From Novosphingobium lentum NBRC 107847 (lineage in GTDB: Bacteria; Pseudomonadota; Alphaproteobacteria; Sphingomonadales; Sphingomonadaceae), in contig NZ_BCTW01000014.1 in assembly GCF_001590965.1 (NCBI RefSeq), positions 62,001 through 126,000 on the forward strand: 64,000 nt of DNA, given 5' to 3'. The translations under genes and the position numbers were made by a program. Within the stretch, counting starts at the first letter, position 1. The number at the start of each line of letters is the position of its first letter. Positions 8,759 to 20,593 of this stretch are shown here, piece by piece. Under the pieces are notes generated by a model that saw only the letters and a list, made by a program, of their open reading frames with translations, made no database searches and was not told the origin of the DNA.

Positions 8759-10426
8759 ATGGCAGACCAGCTCATCATCACCCTCGCCCAGTTGAACCAG
8801 AACGTCGGCAATCTTGCCGCCAATGCCGAAGCGATGCTCGCGGTGCGCGCGCGCTCGATGCACAGCGACCTGATCGTCTATCCCGAGATGCAGCTGGTCG
8901 GCTATCCGCCCGAGGACCTGATCCAGAAACCGGCGCTGATCACCCGCGCCGCCGCCGAGCTGGAACGGCTCGCCCGCGTCACCGCCGATGGCGGCCCGGC
9001 GATGCTGGTGGGCTCGGTGTTCGTGCGCGACGGCGCGCTGCACAACGGCGTGGCGCTGCTCGATGGTGGCAAGGTCGCGGCGGTACGCTTCAAGTACGAG
9101 CTGCCCAACTACGGCACGTTCGACGAAAAGCGCTATTTCCTGCCCGGCCCGCTGCCCGAGCCGGTGCTGTTCAAGGGCGCGATGATCGGCCTGCCGATCT
9201 GCGAGGATATCTGGCACCCCGACGTGTGCCGCCACCTGGCTGAACTGGGCGCAGAAATTTTCATCTGCGTCAACGGCAGCCCGTACGAGATCGACAAGGA
9301 CGAGCTGCGGATCGACGGCGTGGCCAAGCGTCGCGCGATCGATACCGGCATTCCGCTGGCCTATCTCAACCGCGTCGGCGGTCAGGATGAGGTGGTGTTC
9401 GATGGCGCCAGCTTCGTCGTCGGCCCCGAAGGCGCGGTGTGGGCGCAGCTGCCCGACTGGGAAGAAGCCGTGGTCGATACCCGCTGGAGCCGCGTGCCCT
9501 ATGGTTCGGGCCACCGCTGGCGCTGCGAGCCGGGCGAGATCGCCACGCTGGCCGAACATCCCGAGGACATCTACTGCGCAATGGTCCTCGCGCTGCGCGA
9601 CTATGTCGACAAGAACCGCTTCCCCGGCGTGGTGCTTGGGCTGTCCGGCGGGATCGATTCGGCGATCTGCGCGGCGATTGCCGCCGATGCGCTGGGGCCG
9701 GACCGGGTGTGGTGCGTGATGCTGCCCAGCGCCTACACCAGCCAGGACAGCCTCGACGATGCCGCCCAGTGCGCGGCAATGATCGGCTGCCGGATCGACA
9801 CGATCCCGATCGAGCCGGCCGTCGCCGGTTTCACCGAAATGCTCGCCGCGCCGTTTGCCGATGTGAAGCCCGACCTGACCGAGGAAAACCTGCAGTCGCG
9901 CATCCGTGGCGTGACGCTGATGGCGCTGTCGAACAAGTTCGGCCCGATGCTGATGACCACCGGCAACAAGAGCGAGATGAGCGTCGGCTACGCCACGATC
10001 TATGGCGACATGGCGGGCGGCTACAACCCGCTCAAGGACGCCTACAAGATGACCGTGTTCGCCATTTCGAAATGGCGCAACACGAAGAAGCCCAAGATCG
10101 GGCTGGGCCCGACCGGCCCGGTCATGCCCGAGCGGATCATCACCAAGCCGCCCAGCGCCGAACTGCGTCCCGACCAGAAGGATTCGGATTCGCTGCCACC
10201 CTACGACGTGCTCGATGCCATCCTGCTGCGGCTGGTGGAGCATGAGGAAAGCGTCGAACAGGTCGTCTCCGCCGGGTTCGATCGCGACACCGTGGTGCGG
10301 ATCGAACGCCTGCTGCACCTGGCCGAATACAAGCGCCGCCAGGCGCCGCCGGGAGTGAAGCTGGGCGTGCGCAACTTCGGCCGCGACCGCCGCTATCCGA
10401 TCACCCACGGCTTCCGCACGGCGTGA
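8759..10426 (+). CDS. nadE: Glutamine-dependent NAD(+) synthetase
   Basis: Last step of NAD synthesis, amidation of deamido-NAD using glutamine-derived ammonia. The 555-residue protein is the two-domain type. The N-terminal nitrilase-like glutaminase shows its Glu-Lys-Cys triad regions: YPEMQLVGYPPEDL near residue 42, KYELPNYGTFDEKR near 112, and LPICEDIW near 145. The C-terminal ATP-pyrophosphatase synthetase has LGLSGGIDSA near 295-304 and TTGNKSEMSVGYATIYGDM. Its stop overlaps the gltX start by 4 bp. Confidence 0.97.
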   Translation: MADQLIITLAQLNQNVGNLAANAEAMLAVRARSMHSDLIVYPEMQLVGYPPEDLIQKPALITRAAAELERLARVTADGGPAMLVGSVFVRDGALHNGVALLDGGKVAAVRFKYELPNYGTFDEKRYFLPGPLPEPVLFKGAMIGLPICEDIWHPDVCRHLAELGAEIFICVNGSPYEIDKDELRIDGVAKRRAIDTGIPLAYLNRVGGQDEVVFDGASFVVGPEGAVWAQLPDWEEAVVDTRWSRVPYGSGHRWRCEPGEIATLAEHPEDIYCAMVLALRDYVDKNRFPGVVLGLSGGIDSAICAAIAADALGPDRVWCVMLPSAYTSQDSLDDAAQCAAMIGCRIDTIPIEPAVAGFTEMLAAPFADVKPDLTEENLQSRIRGVTLMALSNKFGPMLMTTGNKSEMSVGYATIYGDMAGGYNPLKDAYKMTVFAISKWRNTKKPKIGLGPTGPVMPERIITKPPSAELRPDQKDSDSLPPYDVLDAILLRLVEHEESVEQVVSAGFDRDTVVRIERLLHLAEYKRRQAPPGVKLGVRNFGRDRRYPITHGFRTA

Positions 10427-11769
10427 CCACCGTTACCCGCTTCGCGCCGTCGCCGACGGGCATGCTCCACGTCGGCAACATCCGCACCGCGCTGCACAAC
10501 TGGCTGCTCGCCAAGCAGCACGGCGGTCGGTTCCTGCTGCGGATCGACGATACCGATGCGGCGCGCAGTGCCGAGCATTTCGTCGATGCGATCCGCGCGG
10601 ATCTGGGCTGGCTGGGGCTGGATCCCGACGGCGAGGAGCGCCAGTCGCTGCGCTTCGATCTTTACGAAACGGCGTTCGCGCGGCTGGTTGCGGCGGGGCG
10701 GCTCTATCGCTGCTATGAAACCGCGCAGGAGCTGGACCTCAAGCGCAAGGTCCAGCTGGGGCGCGGGTTGCCGCCGATCTACGACCGGTCGTCGCTGGCC
10801 CTGACCGAGGCCGATCATGCCGCAAAGGCTGCGGCGGGAGACGCCCCGCACTGGCGCTTCCTGCTCGACCACGCGCAGCCGATCACGTGGGACGACGGCA
10901 TTCGCGGACCGCAGCAGTTCGATCCGGCGCAGCTGTCCGATCCGGTGGTGCGCCGCGCCGACGGATCGTGGCTGTACATGCTGCCGTCGGCGATCGACGA
11001 TGTCGCGATGGGCGTGACCGACGTGCTGCGCGGCGAGGATCACGTGTCCAACACCGCCTCGCAGATCCAGATGTTCACCGCGCTGGGGGCCAAGCCGCCG
11101 CGCTTTGCGCACGAGGCGCTGCTGGTGGGCAGCGAGGGCAAGCTGTCGAAGCGGCTGGGTTCGCTGGGCGTGGCGGAACTGCGCGATGCGGGGATCGAGC
11201 CCGAGGCGCTGGTCGCGCTGCTGGCGCGGCTGGGCACGTCCGATCCGGTCGATCCGAAGCTCGATGCAGCGGCCTTGGCCGACAGCTTCGACCTTGGCCA
11301 TTTCGGGCGGGCACCCGCGCGGTTCGACGAGGCCGAACTGCACCGCGTCAACGCCGCCATCGTCCACCGCCTGCCGTTCGCGCGCGTGGCGCACAAGCTG
11401 CCCGCCGAGATGGTCGCGGGCGGCTTCGGCGAAGCGGCGTGGGAGGGGATCCGGCCCAATCTTGCGCATATCGACGAGGCAGCGGACTGGTGGCGCGTGA
11501 TCCGCGGCCCGGTAACGCCGCCCGCGTTCGACACCGAGACGCAAGGCTATTTGACCAAGGCTGCGCAAGTCGCGGCGACGCTCGATTGGTCGGATGCCCC
11601 CTGGGCCGCGCTGACCGGCGCACTCAAGGCGAGCACCGGGCGCAAGGGCAAAGGGTTGTTCCTGCCGCTGCGTCAGGCGCTGACCGCGCTGGACCACGGG
11701 CCGGACATGGCCGCGCTGCTGCCGCTGATCGGCCAGGACGAGACCGTGCGGCGGCTGGCGGCGGCCTGA
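10423..11769 (+). CDS. gltX: Glutamate--tRNA ligase
   Basis: Class I synthetase of 448 residues that charges tRNA-Glu. The HIGH-type signature is FAPSPTGMLHVGNIRTAL at residues 5-22, and the KMSKS-type signature is KLSKR near 239. The start is a GTG (10423) overlapping the nadE stop as GTGA. Alphaproteobacteria often carry two GltX paralogues, one of which misacylates tRNA-Gln for the amidotransferase pathway. The sequence alone does not show which this is. The gene ends 13 bp before the convergent glnD. Confidence 0.95.
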   Translation: MTTVTRFAPSPTGMLHVGNIRTALHNWLLAKQHGGRFLLRIDDTDAARSAEHFVDAIRADLGWLGLDPDGEERQSLRFDLYETAFARLVAAGRLYRCYETAQELDLKRKVQLGRGLPPIYDRSSLALTEADHAAKAAAGDAPHWRFLLDHAQPITWDDGIRGPQQFDPAQLSDPVVRRADGSWLYMLPSAIDDVAMGVTDVLRGEDHVSNTASQIQMFTALGAKPPRFAHEALLVGSEGKLSKRLGSLGVAELRDAGIEPEALVALLARLGTSDPVDPKLDAAALADSFDLGHFGRAPARFDEAELHRVNAAIVHRLPFARVAHKLPAEMVAGGFGEAAWEGIRPNLAHIDEAADWWRVIRGPVTPPAFDTETQGYLTKAAQVAATLDWSDAPWAALTGALKASTGRKGKGLFLPLRQALTALDHGPDMAALLPLIGQDETVRRLAAA

Positions 11770-11782
11770 AACGCGCTGCGCT

Positions 11783-14527
11783 TCAGGCGGCGATCGGCTT
11801 GAGCTTGCGGTCTTCGGCCGCTTCGAGCAGCCGTTTCTCCACCGCTTTCAGCCTCGGTTCGCTTTCCACTTTCTCGCCCAGCAGATCGGTGACGTAGAAC
11901 GTATCGACCGCGCGCTCGCCATACGTGGCGACGTGGGCGGAGTGCACGATCAGCCGCGCCTCGAACAGCGCCCGCGCCAGCCGGTTGAGCAGAGCCGGAC
12001 GATCGCGCGCGCCGATCTCGACCACGGTGAAGCGGTTGGAGGCGGTGTTGTCGAAGATCACGATCGGCCGCACGTCGAACGCATCGGCGCGGGGGCGCGC
12101 CAGCGGGCGCGCGGCGAGCCGGGGCACGAGCTTGACGCGGTTGGCCAGCGCATCGCCAATCGCGCTTTTCAGGCGTTCGATCTGGCTGTCCTCGTTCAAC
12201 GGCCGCCCCAGCGGATCCTGCACGAGGAAATTGTCGACCGCCATGCCGTTCTTGGCGGTGTGGATGCGCGCGTCGATGATGTTGCCACCGGCGAGGTGAA
12301 TGCCCCCCGCGATGCGGTAGAACAGCCCCGGGTGATCGGCCGCCAGCACGGTGACCAGCGTCGCGCCGCGCGCGGGATACCAGTGCGTCTCCACCGTCAG
12401 CGGCTGGTCGAGCGCGCGGTCCATCTGCTGAAGGTTGAGCGCGATGATGTCCTCGGGCTCGGCGATCCAGTAGGCATCGCCCAGCTGGCGCCCGACCGTG
12501 CCGATCAGCGCATCGCGCTCCTTCAGGACCTGACCGACGGCAGCCTTCTTGGCGGCGATCCGTTCGGCCCGGCCATGCTGCTTGTAGCCCAGCCGCAGCA
12601 CTTCCTCGGTCGACTGGTACAGATCGCCCAGCAGCTGCCGCTTCCAGCTGTTCCAGATGCCGGGGCCGACCGCGCGGATATCGACGACGGTGACCAGTAG
12701 CAGCAGCCGCAGCCGTTCGACACTCTGCACTTGCGCGCCGAAATCGGCGATCGTCTTGTAGTCGGCCAGATCGCGCTTGAACGCGGTCGCGCTCATCAGC
12801 AGGTGATAGCGCACCAGCCAGGCCACCAGCTCGGTCTCCGCGCCCGACAGGCCCAGCCGCGGGCACAGCTTCATCGCCACTTCGGCGCCCAGCACGCTGT
12901 GATCGCCCTGCCGGCCCTTGGCGATGTCGTGCAGCAGCGTGGCCAGGTACAGCACCCGGCGCGAGGCGATCTTGGGCATCACCACGCTGGCCAGCGGATG
13001 GTCGTCCTTGAAATCACCCTTTTCGATCCTGGCGAGCAGCCCGATCGCGCGGATGGTGTGCTCATCGACCGTGTAGTGGTGGTACATGTCGAACTGCATC
13101 TGCGCGACGACGCGGCCGAAATCGGGCACGAACCGCCCGAACACGCCTGCCTCGTTCATCCAGCGCAGCACCGTTTCCGGATCGTTGCGGCTGGTCAGAA
13201 CGTCGAGGAACAGCGCATTGGCGCGCGGGTCCTTGCGCACGGCGCCATCGATCAGCTTGGCATCGCGCCGCGCCAGCCGCATCGCATCGGGATGGATCTC
13301 GACCTTCTCGCGATCGGCCAGCACGAACAGCTCGATCAGCCGGACCGGATCCTTTCGGAAGAAGTCGTCGCCCGATACCGAGATCTTGCCGCTGTCGACC
13401 GTGAACGCCCCGACTTTTTTCGGCCGGCGCCGCAGGCCTGCCAGGAAGCCGCGATTCTTCGGCGGAAACTGGTCATCGAGTTGGGCCAGGAACACCCCGG
13501 TCAGCGATCCGACCTGTTTGGCCTGCAGGAAGAAGTACTGCATGAACCGCTCCACCGCGCTTTTGCCCGGCCGGTCGGAAAACTGCATCCGCGACGCCAC
13601 TTCGCGCTGCAGATCGAACGTGAGCCGGTCCTCGGCGCGGTTGGTGATGTTGTGCAGGTGGCTGCGCACCGCCCAGAAGAAATTCTCGGCCCGGCGGAAT
13701 GCGCGATATTCCTCGGCGGTCAGCAGGCCGACATCGACCAGCTCGCTGGGATCGCGCACTTTGTGGATGTACTTGCCGATCCAGTAGAGCGTGTGCAGGT
13801 CGCGCAGGCCGCCCTTGCCTTCCTTGACGTTGGGTTCGACCACGTAACGGCTGTCGCCCAGCCGCTTGTGCCGGTCGTTGCGCTCGCCCAGCTTTTCGGC
13901 GACGAACTGGCGCTCGGTGCCCGATACGACTTCGGCCCAGAACCGCCGCGAGCCTTCCTCGTACAAGTCGCGATCGCCCCAGACATAGCGCCCTTCGAGC
14001 AGCGCGGTGCGGATCGTGAGATCGCTTTTGGCCATGCGCACCAGATCGTCGAGCGAGCGGCTCGATTGCCCGACCTTGAGCCCGAGGTCCCACAGGAAGT
14101 AGAGCATCGCCTCGATCACCTGCTCGCACCACGCGGTCTGCTTGGAGGGCGTGAGGAAGGCGATGTCGACGTCCGAATGCGGTGCCATCTCGCCGCGCCC
14201 GTAGCCGCCCACGGCCATGATCGACAGACGTTCGCCCGTGCTGCGGTTGCCGGTGGGATAGACATCGGTGACGACATGGTCGTGGATGATCCGAACCAGC
14301 TGATCGACCAGGAACGCCTGCGCCGCGGCACAGTCATGGCCGGCGGACGGTTTTTCCATCAGCCGCCGGGCGATTTCGGTGCGACCGGCCGCGAGTGCTT
14401 CGCGCAACAGTTCGACCACGGCGGGGCGCGCCTTGGCCCCGCTTTCGGCCACGGCGGCGGCAACGGCTTCGGCAAGCGCGCGGCGATCGATGATCAGGCG
14501 CTGGTTGGCAATGCGGTGTAGGGTCAT
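11783..14527 (-). CDS. glnD: Bifunctional [protein-PII] uridylyltransferase/uridylyl-removing enzyme
   Basis: Nitrogen-status sensor that uridylylates PII proteins when glutamine is low and removes UMP when it is high. At 914 residues it is full length. The nucleotidyltransferase motif is GGYGRGEMAPHSDVDIAFL (107-125, with Asp119 and Asp121 as metal ligands). The HD domain that removes UMP shows HHYTVDEHTIRAIG and LLHDIAKGRQGDHS in the 490-570 region. Two C-terminal ACT domains bind glutamine (around 735-800 and 840-900). It converges tightly with gltX and precedes an acyl-CoA ligase by 83 bp. Confidence 0.96.
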   Translation of the reverse strand: MTLHRIANQRLIIDRRALAEAVAAAVAESGAKARPAVVELLREALAAGRTEIARRLMEKPSAGHDCAAAQAFLVDQLVRIIHDHVVTDVYPTGNRSTGERLSIMAVGGYGRGEMAPHSDVDIAFLTPSKQTAWCEQVIEAMLYFLWDLGLKVGQSSRSLDDLVRMAKSDLTIRTALLEGRYVWGDRDLYEEGSRRFWAEVVSGTERQFVAEKLGERNDRHKRLGDSRYVVEPNVKEGKGGLRDLHTLYWIGKYIHKVRDPSELVDVGLLTAEEYRAFRRAENFFWAVRSHLHNITNRAEDRLTFDLQREVASRMQFSDRPGKSAVERFMQYFFLQAKQVGSLTGVFLAQLDDQFPPKNRGFLAGLRRRPKKVGAFTVDSGKISVSGDDFFRKDPVRLIELFVLADREKVEIHPDAMRLARRDAKLIDGAVRKDPRANALFLDVLTSRNDPETVLRWMNEAGVFGRFVPDFGRVVAQMQFDMYHHYTVDEHTIRAIGLLARIEKGDFKDDHPLASVVMPKIASRRVLYLATLLHDIAKGRQGDHSVLGAEVAMKLCPRLGLSGAETELVAWLVRYHLLMSATAFKRDLADYKTIADFGAQVQSVERLRLLLLVTVVDIRAVGPGIWNSWKRQLLGDLYQSTEEVLRLGYKQHGRAERIAAKKAAVGQVLKERDALIGTVGRQLGDAYWIAEPEDIIALNLQQMDRALDQPLTVETHWYPARGATLVTVLAADHPGLFYRIAGGIHLAGGNIIDARIHTAKNGMAVDNFLVQDPLGRPLNEDSQIERLKSAIGDALANRVKLVPRLAARPLARPRADAFDVRPIVIFDNTASNRFTVVEIGARDRPALLNRLARALFEARLIVHSAHVATYGERAVDTFYVTDLLGEKVESEPRLKAVEKRLLEAAEDRKLKPIAA

Positions 14528-14610
14528 GGCCGCGTACCTAGGCCAGGATCGGTTTCAGCGACACACCGAAACCGACCCGAACCGGCCACCTCGTCGATTC
14601 CCGCCAAACC

Positions 14611-16314
<1,704 letters not shown>

Positions 16315-16459
16315 CAGATCGACTACCTCTCCCGTTGCCCCGCGCCGCTTCCGGCTTTTCGGGTTTGCTTGCGCCTGTCGCTATGCCAAAAGCCCATCCC
16401 AACGGGGGATGGGGCGCGCACCGACGCTTGCCCTGACCCGGTTCTAGGGAGTTCGCTAC

Positions 16460-17356
16460 TTGCTGTCACTATTGGCCGCGGCATCCGCCGCGATCCACCC
16501 GCTGCAATGGGATGAGCTGGGACTTTCGCCGATCGCGCTCGATCTCGGGTTCTTCACGCTCAAGTGGTATTCGCTGGCGTATCTGGCCGGCATCCTGCTG
16601 GGCTACTGGCACCTGTCGAAGATGATCAAGGCGCCCGGCGCACCGATGGCGCAGCGCCACGCGGACGATCTGTTCTTCTATGCCACGCTGGGCATCATCC
16701 TAGGCGGGCGGATGGGCTATGCGATCTTCTACGCGCCGCAGCTGCTCACCCACCCCGCGGATCTGGGCAAGTTGTGGGAAGGCGGCATGAGCTTCCACGG
16801 CGGCCTGGTCGGCACGCTGCTGGCGATCGCCTGGGTTTCGTGGCGCGGGAAGCTGTCGTTCCTGCGCACGTGCGACTATCTCGCGGTGTGCGTGCCGTTC
16901 GGGCTGGGCTTTGGCCGGCTCGCCAATTTCGTGAACGGTGAGCTGTGGGGCCGCGTTGCGGGGCCAGGCGTGCCGTGGGCCATGGTGTTCCCCGGCGGTG
17001 GCCCCGCCGCGCGCCACCCCAGCCAGCTTTACGAAGCCCTGCTGGAAGGGCTGGTGCTGGCGATCGTACTGGTCACGCTGTTCTGGAAAACACGCGCGCG
17101 GTGGCGGCCCGGCCTGCTCGTGGGCCTGTTCGCACTCGGCTATGCGCTGTCACGCTTCACGGTCGAATTCTTCCGCGAGCCCGATGCCCAGCTTGAGGAT
17201 TTCGCCCACGCGACCGGTCTGTCGATGGGCCAGTGGCTGACCATCCCGTTGATGGCGGTGGGCCTGTTCTTCACCATCCGGGCGCTGATGAAGCCACAAG
17301 TGTCGGCGCAAGGATCGCCGCCAGTAGCGGCGGGTTCAGGGACGATCCCTGCGTGA
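16460..17356 (+). CDS. lgt: Prolipoprotein diacylglyceryl transferase
   Basis: Inner-membrane enzyme that transfers diacylglycerol to the lipobox cysteine of prolipoproteins. The 298-residue protein has seven or so hydrophobic segments. The Lgt signature is intact: LGGRMGYAIFY, MSFHGGLVG with the catalytic His, and FGRLANFVNGELWGR. The start is a TTG at 16460, with GGGAG 9 bp upstream. The C-terminus has a hydrophilic tail of about 20 residues. The stop overlaps the next gene's GTG start (GTGA). Confidence 0.95.
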   Translation: MLSLLAAASAAIHPLQWDELGLSPIALDLGFFTLKWYSLAYLAGILLGYWHLSKMIKAPGAPMAQRHADDLFFYATLGIILGGRMGYAIFYAPQLLTHPADLGKLWEGGMSFHGGLVGTLLAIAWVSWRGKLSFLRTCDYLAVCVPFGLGFGRLANFVNGELWGRVAGPGVPWAMVFPGGGPAARHPSQLYEALLEGLVLAIVLVTLFWKTRARWRPGLLVGLFALGYALSRFTVEFFREPDAQLEDFAHATGLSMGQWLTIPLMAVGLFFTIRALMKPQVSAQGSPPVAAGSGTIPA

Positions 17357-18435
17357 ACGACGGCGGAGCCGCAGGCGGACAACCGCCTGCACGGGCGCTT
17401 GCACAGGTATTCCACCGGCTGATCGCCAACACCGGCCCGATCAGCCTCGCCCACTTCATGGCCGAATCGAATGCGCGGTATTACAACACGCGCGACCCGC
17501 TGGGCACGAACGGCGATTTCGTCACCGCGCCCGAAATCAGCCAGATGTTCGGCGAACTGATCGGCCTGTGGCTGGCCGACATGTGGATCAGGTCCGGCCG
17601 CGACGAGCCGGTGCACTACGTCGAACTCGGCCCCGGACGCGGCACGCTGGCGCACGATGCGCTGGGTGCGGTCGGTCGCTATGGCCTGACCCCGCGCGTG
17701 CACTTCGTCGAAACCAGCACCGCGCTCAAAGCCGTGCAGCTGGACCTCCACCCGGGCGCGCAGTGGCACCATGACCTGTCGACCCTGCCCGACAACGGGC
17801 CGTTGCTGGTCGTCGCCAACGAATTCCTCGATGCCCTGCCCGTGCGCCAGCTGGTGCGCACCCCGGCGGGGTGGCGGGAACGGATGGTGGGGCTGGAACG
17901 CGGCGGGTTGGCGCTCGTCGCCGGCGACCGGCCGATGGACGCCGCGGTCCCGCCGGCGATGCAGGCGCTCGATCTGCCCGACGGCGCGATCATCGAGACG
18001 AGCCCCGCCGCCGCCGCGATCGTTTACGAACTGGCCGGTCGTCTCGCGGCGCAAGGTGGGGCGGCGCTGATCATCGATTATGGCCAGGCCCATTCCCGGC
18101 TCGGCAGCACGCTGCAGGCGGTGCGCGAACATCGCAAGGTGGATCCGTTCTCCACGCCGGGCGAAGCGGACCTGACGGCGCATGTCGATTTTGCGGCGCT
18201 CGCCGCGATCGCCCAGTCGCGCTCCGCACGCTGGCTGGGCACGGTCGAGCAGGGCCGCTGGCTGCGCGCGCTGGGCATCGAGGCCCGCGCCGAAACGCTG
18301 TGCCGGGCCGCACCCGAACACACCGCGGCGATTCTCGCAGGCCGCGACCGCCTGATCGGCGAAGGCCAGATGGGCGCCCTGTTCAAGGTAATGGGACTGG
18401 CCGGGCCGAACTGGCCCGACGGCGCGGGGTTCTGA
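17353..18435 (+). CDS. MidA/NDUFAF7-type SAM-dependent methyltransferase
   Basis: A 360-residue class I methyltransferase of the DUF185 family. The mitochondrial member NDUFAF7 dimethylates an arginine of complex I subunit NDUFS2, and bacterial members are presumed to have protein substrates. The motifs TRDPLGTNGDFVTAPEIS, YVELGPGRGTLA (SAM binding), VANEFLDALP and LIIDYG are all present. The GTG start at 17353 overlaps the lgt stop as GTGA, an arrangement that fixes the start better than longer in-frame options. The function here is inferred from the family only. Confidence 0.87.
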   Translation: MNDGGAAGGQPPARALAQVFHRLIANTGPISLAHFMAESNARYYNTRDPLGTNGDFVTAPEISQMFGELIGLWLADMWIRSGRDEPVHYVELGPGRGTLAHDALGAVGRYGLTPRVHFVETSTALKAVQLDLHPGAQWHHDLSTLPDNGPLLVVANEFLDALPVRQLVRTPAGWRERMVGLERGGLALVAGDRPMDAAVPPAMQALDLPDGAIIETSPAAAAIVYELAGRLAAQGGAALIIDYGQAHSRLGSTLQAVREHRKVDPFSTPGEADLTAHVDFAALAAIAQSRSARWLGTVEQGRWLRALGIEARAETLCRAAPEHTAAILAGRDRLIGEGQMGALFKVMGLAGPNWPDGAGF

Positions 18436-18690
18436 TGATTCCGGCAGCGGCGCGACAACGGCTGCAAGGCCCGCGATTCCCCGAGTTTCGCGATGCCAAA
18501 ATGCCTGTTGGCAAACCGGCGTTTTTGCGTCTATCAGGCGCGCCAAGTGGGGTCCGTTGCGCCGTTGAAACAGGCGTTCGGTCCTCCGGCTGCGAGGGCG
18601 TTTTCACGAAAATGCCGTCTCGCGGCCAAGTGGGGGCAAGTTGGACCACGGGCGATCCGTGCCCGGGGCGGCAGCAGGCAGGGAATTCAA

Positions 18691-19257
18691 ATGGCTGACG
18701 ATGCAGGCATCGACACTCCGGTGCATGAGACCGGGGAAGGCGTGCGGCGCCGCGATTTCATCAATGTCGCGGCGGTAAGTTTTGCGGGCGTCGGCGGTCT
18801 TGCCACGCTGTGGCCGCTGATCCGGCAGATGAGCCCGTCGGCCGACGTGCTGGCCGAAAGCTCGACCGAAATCGACATTTCGCAGATTGCGGCGGGCCAG
18901 GCGATCAAGGCCATCTGGCGCAAGCAGCCGGTGTTCCTGCGCAACCTGACCCCGGCGGAAATCGCTTTGGCCAACAAGGTCGACATCGGTTCGCTGCGCG
19001 ATCCGCAGACGCTGGCCGAGCGTACCAAGCCCGGCAAGGAAAACTGGCTGATCACCATGGGCGTGTGCACCCACCTGGGCTGCGTTCCGCTGGGTGCCGG
19101 CGAGGGTGAGCCGCGCGGTGAATTCGGCGGCTATTTCTGCCCGTGCCACGGATCGACTTACGATACCGCTGCGCGCATCCGCAAAGGCCCGGCTCCCAAG
19201 AATCTTGAGGTTCCGGTGTATGAGTTCAACAGCGACACTGTCGTGAAGATCGGCTGA
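18691..19257 (+). CDS. petA: Ubiquinol-cytochrome c reductase Rieske iron-sulfur subunit
   Basis: Rieske protein of the cytochrome bc1 complex, passing electrons from ubiquinol to cytochrome c1. The 188-residue product starts at 18691 after AGGGAA. A twin-arginine-type N-terminus (VRRRDFINVAAVSF, residues 18-31) leads into the membrane anchor. The 2Fe-2S ligands lie in CTHLGC (126-131) and CPCHGS (150-155), separated by the insert usual in alphaproteobacteria. It is the first gene of petABC. The 255 bp upstream hold no gene and probably the operon promoter. Confidence 0.97.
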   Translation: MADDAGIDTPVHETGEGVRRRDFINVAAVSFAGVGGLATLWPLIRQMSPSADVLAESSTEIDISQIAAGQAIKAIWRKQPVFLRNLTPAEIALANKVDIGSLRDPQTLAERTKPGKENWLITMGVCTHLGCVPLGAGEGEPRGEFGGYFCPCHGSTYDTAARIRKGPAPKNLEVPVYEFNSDTVVKIG

Positions 19258-19269
19258 GGATAAGATCCG

Positions 19270-20565
19270 ATGAGCTTTCCCTGGGCGCAACATTACGAGC
19301 CTCGCCACCCGTTCATGCAGTGGATGGACGAAAAACTGCCGCTTCCGCGCTTCGTCTACAATGCGGTGGGCGCCGGATACCCGGTGCCGCGCAACCTGAA
19401 CTACTGGTGGAACTTCGGCGTGCTCGCCGGCTTCTGCCTGGTCATCCAGATCGTGACCGGCGTGATCTTGGCGATGCATTATGCCGCCAACGCGGGCGTC
19501 GCCTTCGATTCGACCGAGCACATCATGCGTGACGTCAACTGGGGCTGGATGATGCGCTATGCGCACGCCAACGGCGCCTCTGCGTTCTTCGTGGTGGTCT
19601 ACACCCACATCTTCCGCGGTTTCCTGTTCGGTTCGTACAAGGCCCCGCGCGAGATGATCTGGCTGCTGGGCGTGGTCATCTTCCTGCTGATGATGGCCAC
19701 CGCGTTCATGGGCTACGTGCTTCCCTGGGGCCAGATGAGCTTCTGGGGCGCCAAGGTCATCACCGGCCTGTTTTCGGCCATCCCGCTGATCGGCACGCCG
19801 CTGCAACAGTGGCTGCTGGGCGGTTTCGCGCCCGATAACGCCGCGCTCAACCGCTTCTTCAGCCTGCACTTCCTGCTGCCGTTCGTGATCGCTGCAGTCG
19901 TGATCCTGCACATCTGGGCGCTGCACATCCCCGGCTCGACCAACCCGACCGGCGTGGAAGTGAAGACCGAAAGCGACACCGTGCCGTTCCACCCGTACTA
20001 CACGGCCAAGGACGGCTTCGGACTGGGCGTGTTCCTGATCCTTTACACCGCCGTGGTGTTCTTCGCGCCCAACGCGCTGGGTCACCCCGACAACTACATC
20101 CCCGCCAACCCGCTTTCGACGCCGGCGCACATCGTGCCCGAATGGTACTTCTGGCCATTCTACGCGATCCTGCGCGCGTTCACCTGGGACTTCTTCTTCA
20201 TCCCGGCCAAGCTGATGGGCGTGCTCGCCATGTTCAGCGCGATCCTGGTGTGGTTCTTCCTGCCCTGGCTGGACACCTCGCCGGTGCGCTCGTCGCGCTA
20301 TCGCCCGCTGCTGCGCAAGTTCGTGTGGTTCGGCCTGCTGCCCGACGTGATCATCCTGGGCTACTGCGGCGGTTCGCCCGCTGCCGAACCTTTCGTGATG
20401 ATCTCGCAGATCGCCGCGGCGTACTACTTCCTGCACTTCCTCGTGATCCTCCCGATCGTCTCGTCGATCGAGAAGCCCGAGCCGTTGCCGTTCTCGATCA
20501 CCGAGGATGTGCTGGGCAAGGATGACCACGCCGTGCTCGCCCCCGCCCAACCCGCTGCCGCCTGA
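19270..20565 (+). CDS. petB: Cytochrome b of the bc1 complex
   Basis: Membrane subunit of 431 residues that carries hemes bL and bH and the two quinone sites. The first half shows [22 protein letters not shown] and [17 protein letters not shown]. The second half has the Qo-site loop [14 protein letters not shown], a PEWY motif. Eight hydrophobic helices are expected. It lies 12 bp after petA and 28 bp before petC. Confidence 0.98.
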   Translation: MSFPWAQHYEPRHPFMQWMDEKLPLPRFVYNAVGAGYPVPRNLNYWWNFGVLAGFCLVIQIVTGVILAMHYAANAGVAFDSTEHIMRDVNWGWMMRYAHANGASAFFVVVYTHIFRGFLFGSYKAPREMIWLLGVVIFLLMMATAFMGYVLPWGQMSFWGAKVITGLFSAIPLIGTPLQQWLLGGFAPDNAALNRFFSLHFLLPFVIAAVVILHIWALHIPGSTNPTGVEVKTESDTVPFHPYYTAKDGFGLGVFLILYTAVVFFAPNALGHPDNYIPANPLSTPAHIVPEWYFWPFYAILRAFTWDFFFIPAKLMGVLAMFSAILVWFFLPWLDTSPVRSSRYRPLLRKFVWFGLLPDVIILGYCGGSPAAEPFVMISQIAAAYYFLHFLVILPIVSSIEKPEPLPFSITEDVLGKDDHAVLAPAQPAAA

Positions 20566-20593
20566 GCGCAACCGGAAAGATCGAGAGAACCCC

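Noticed and set aside
12731..14521. A 596-codon plus-strand frame opposite glnD
   Set aside because: Same shadow pattern; glnD motifs are intact on the minus strand.
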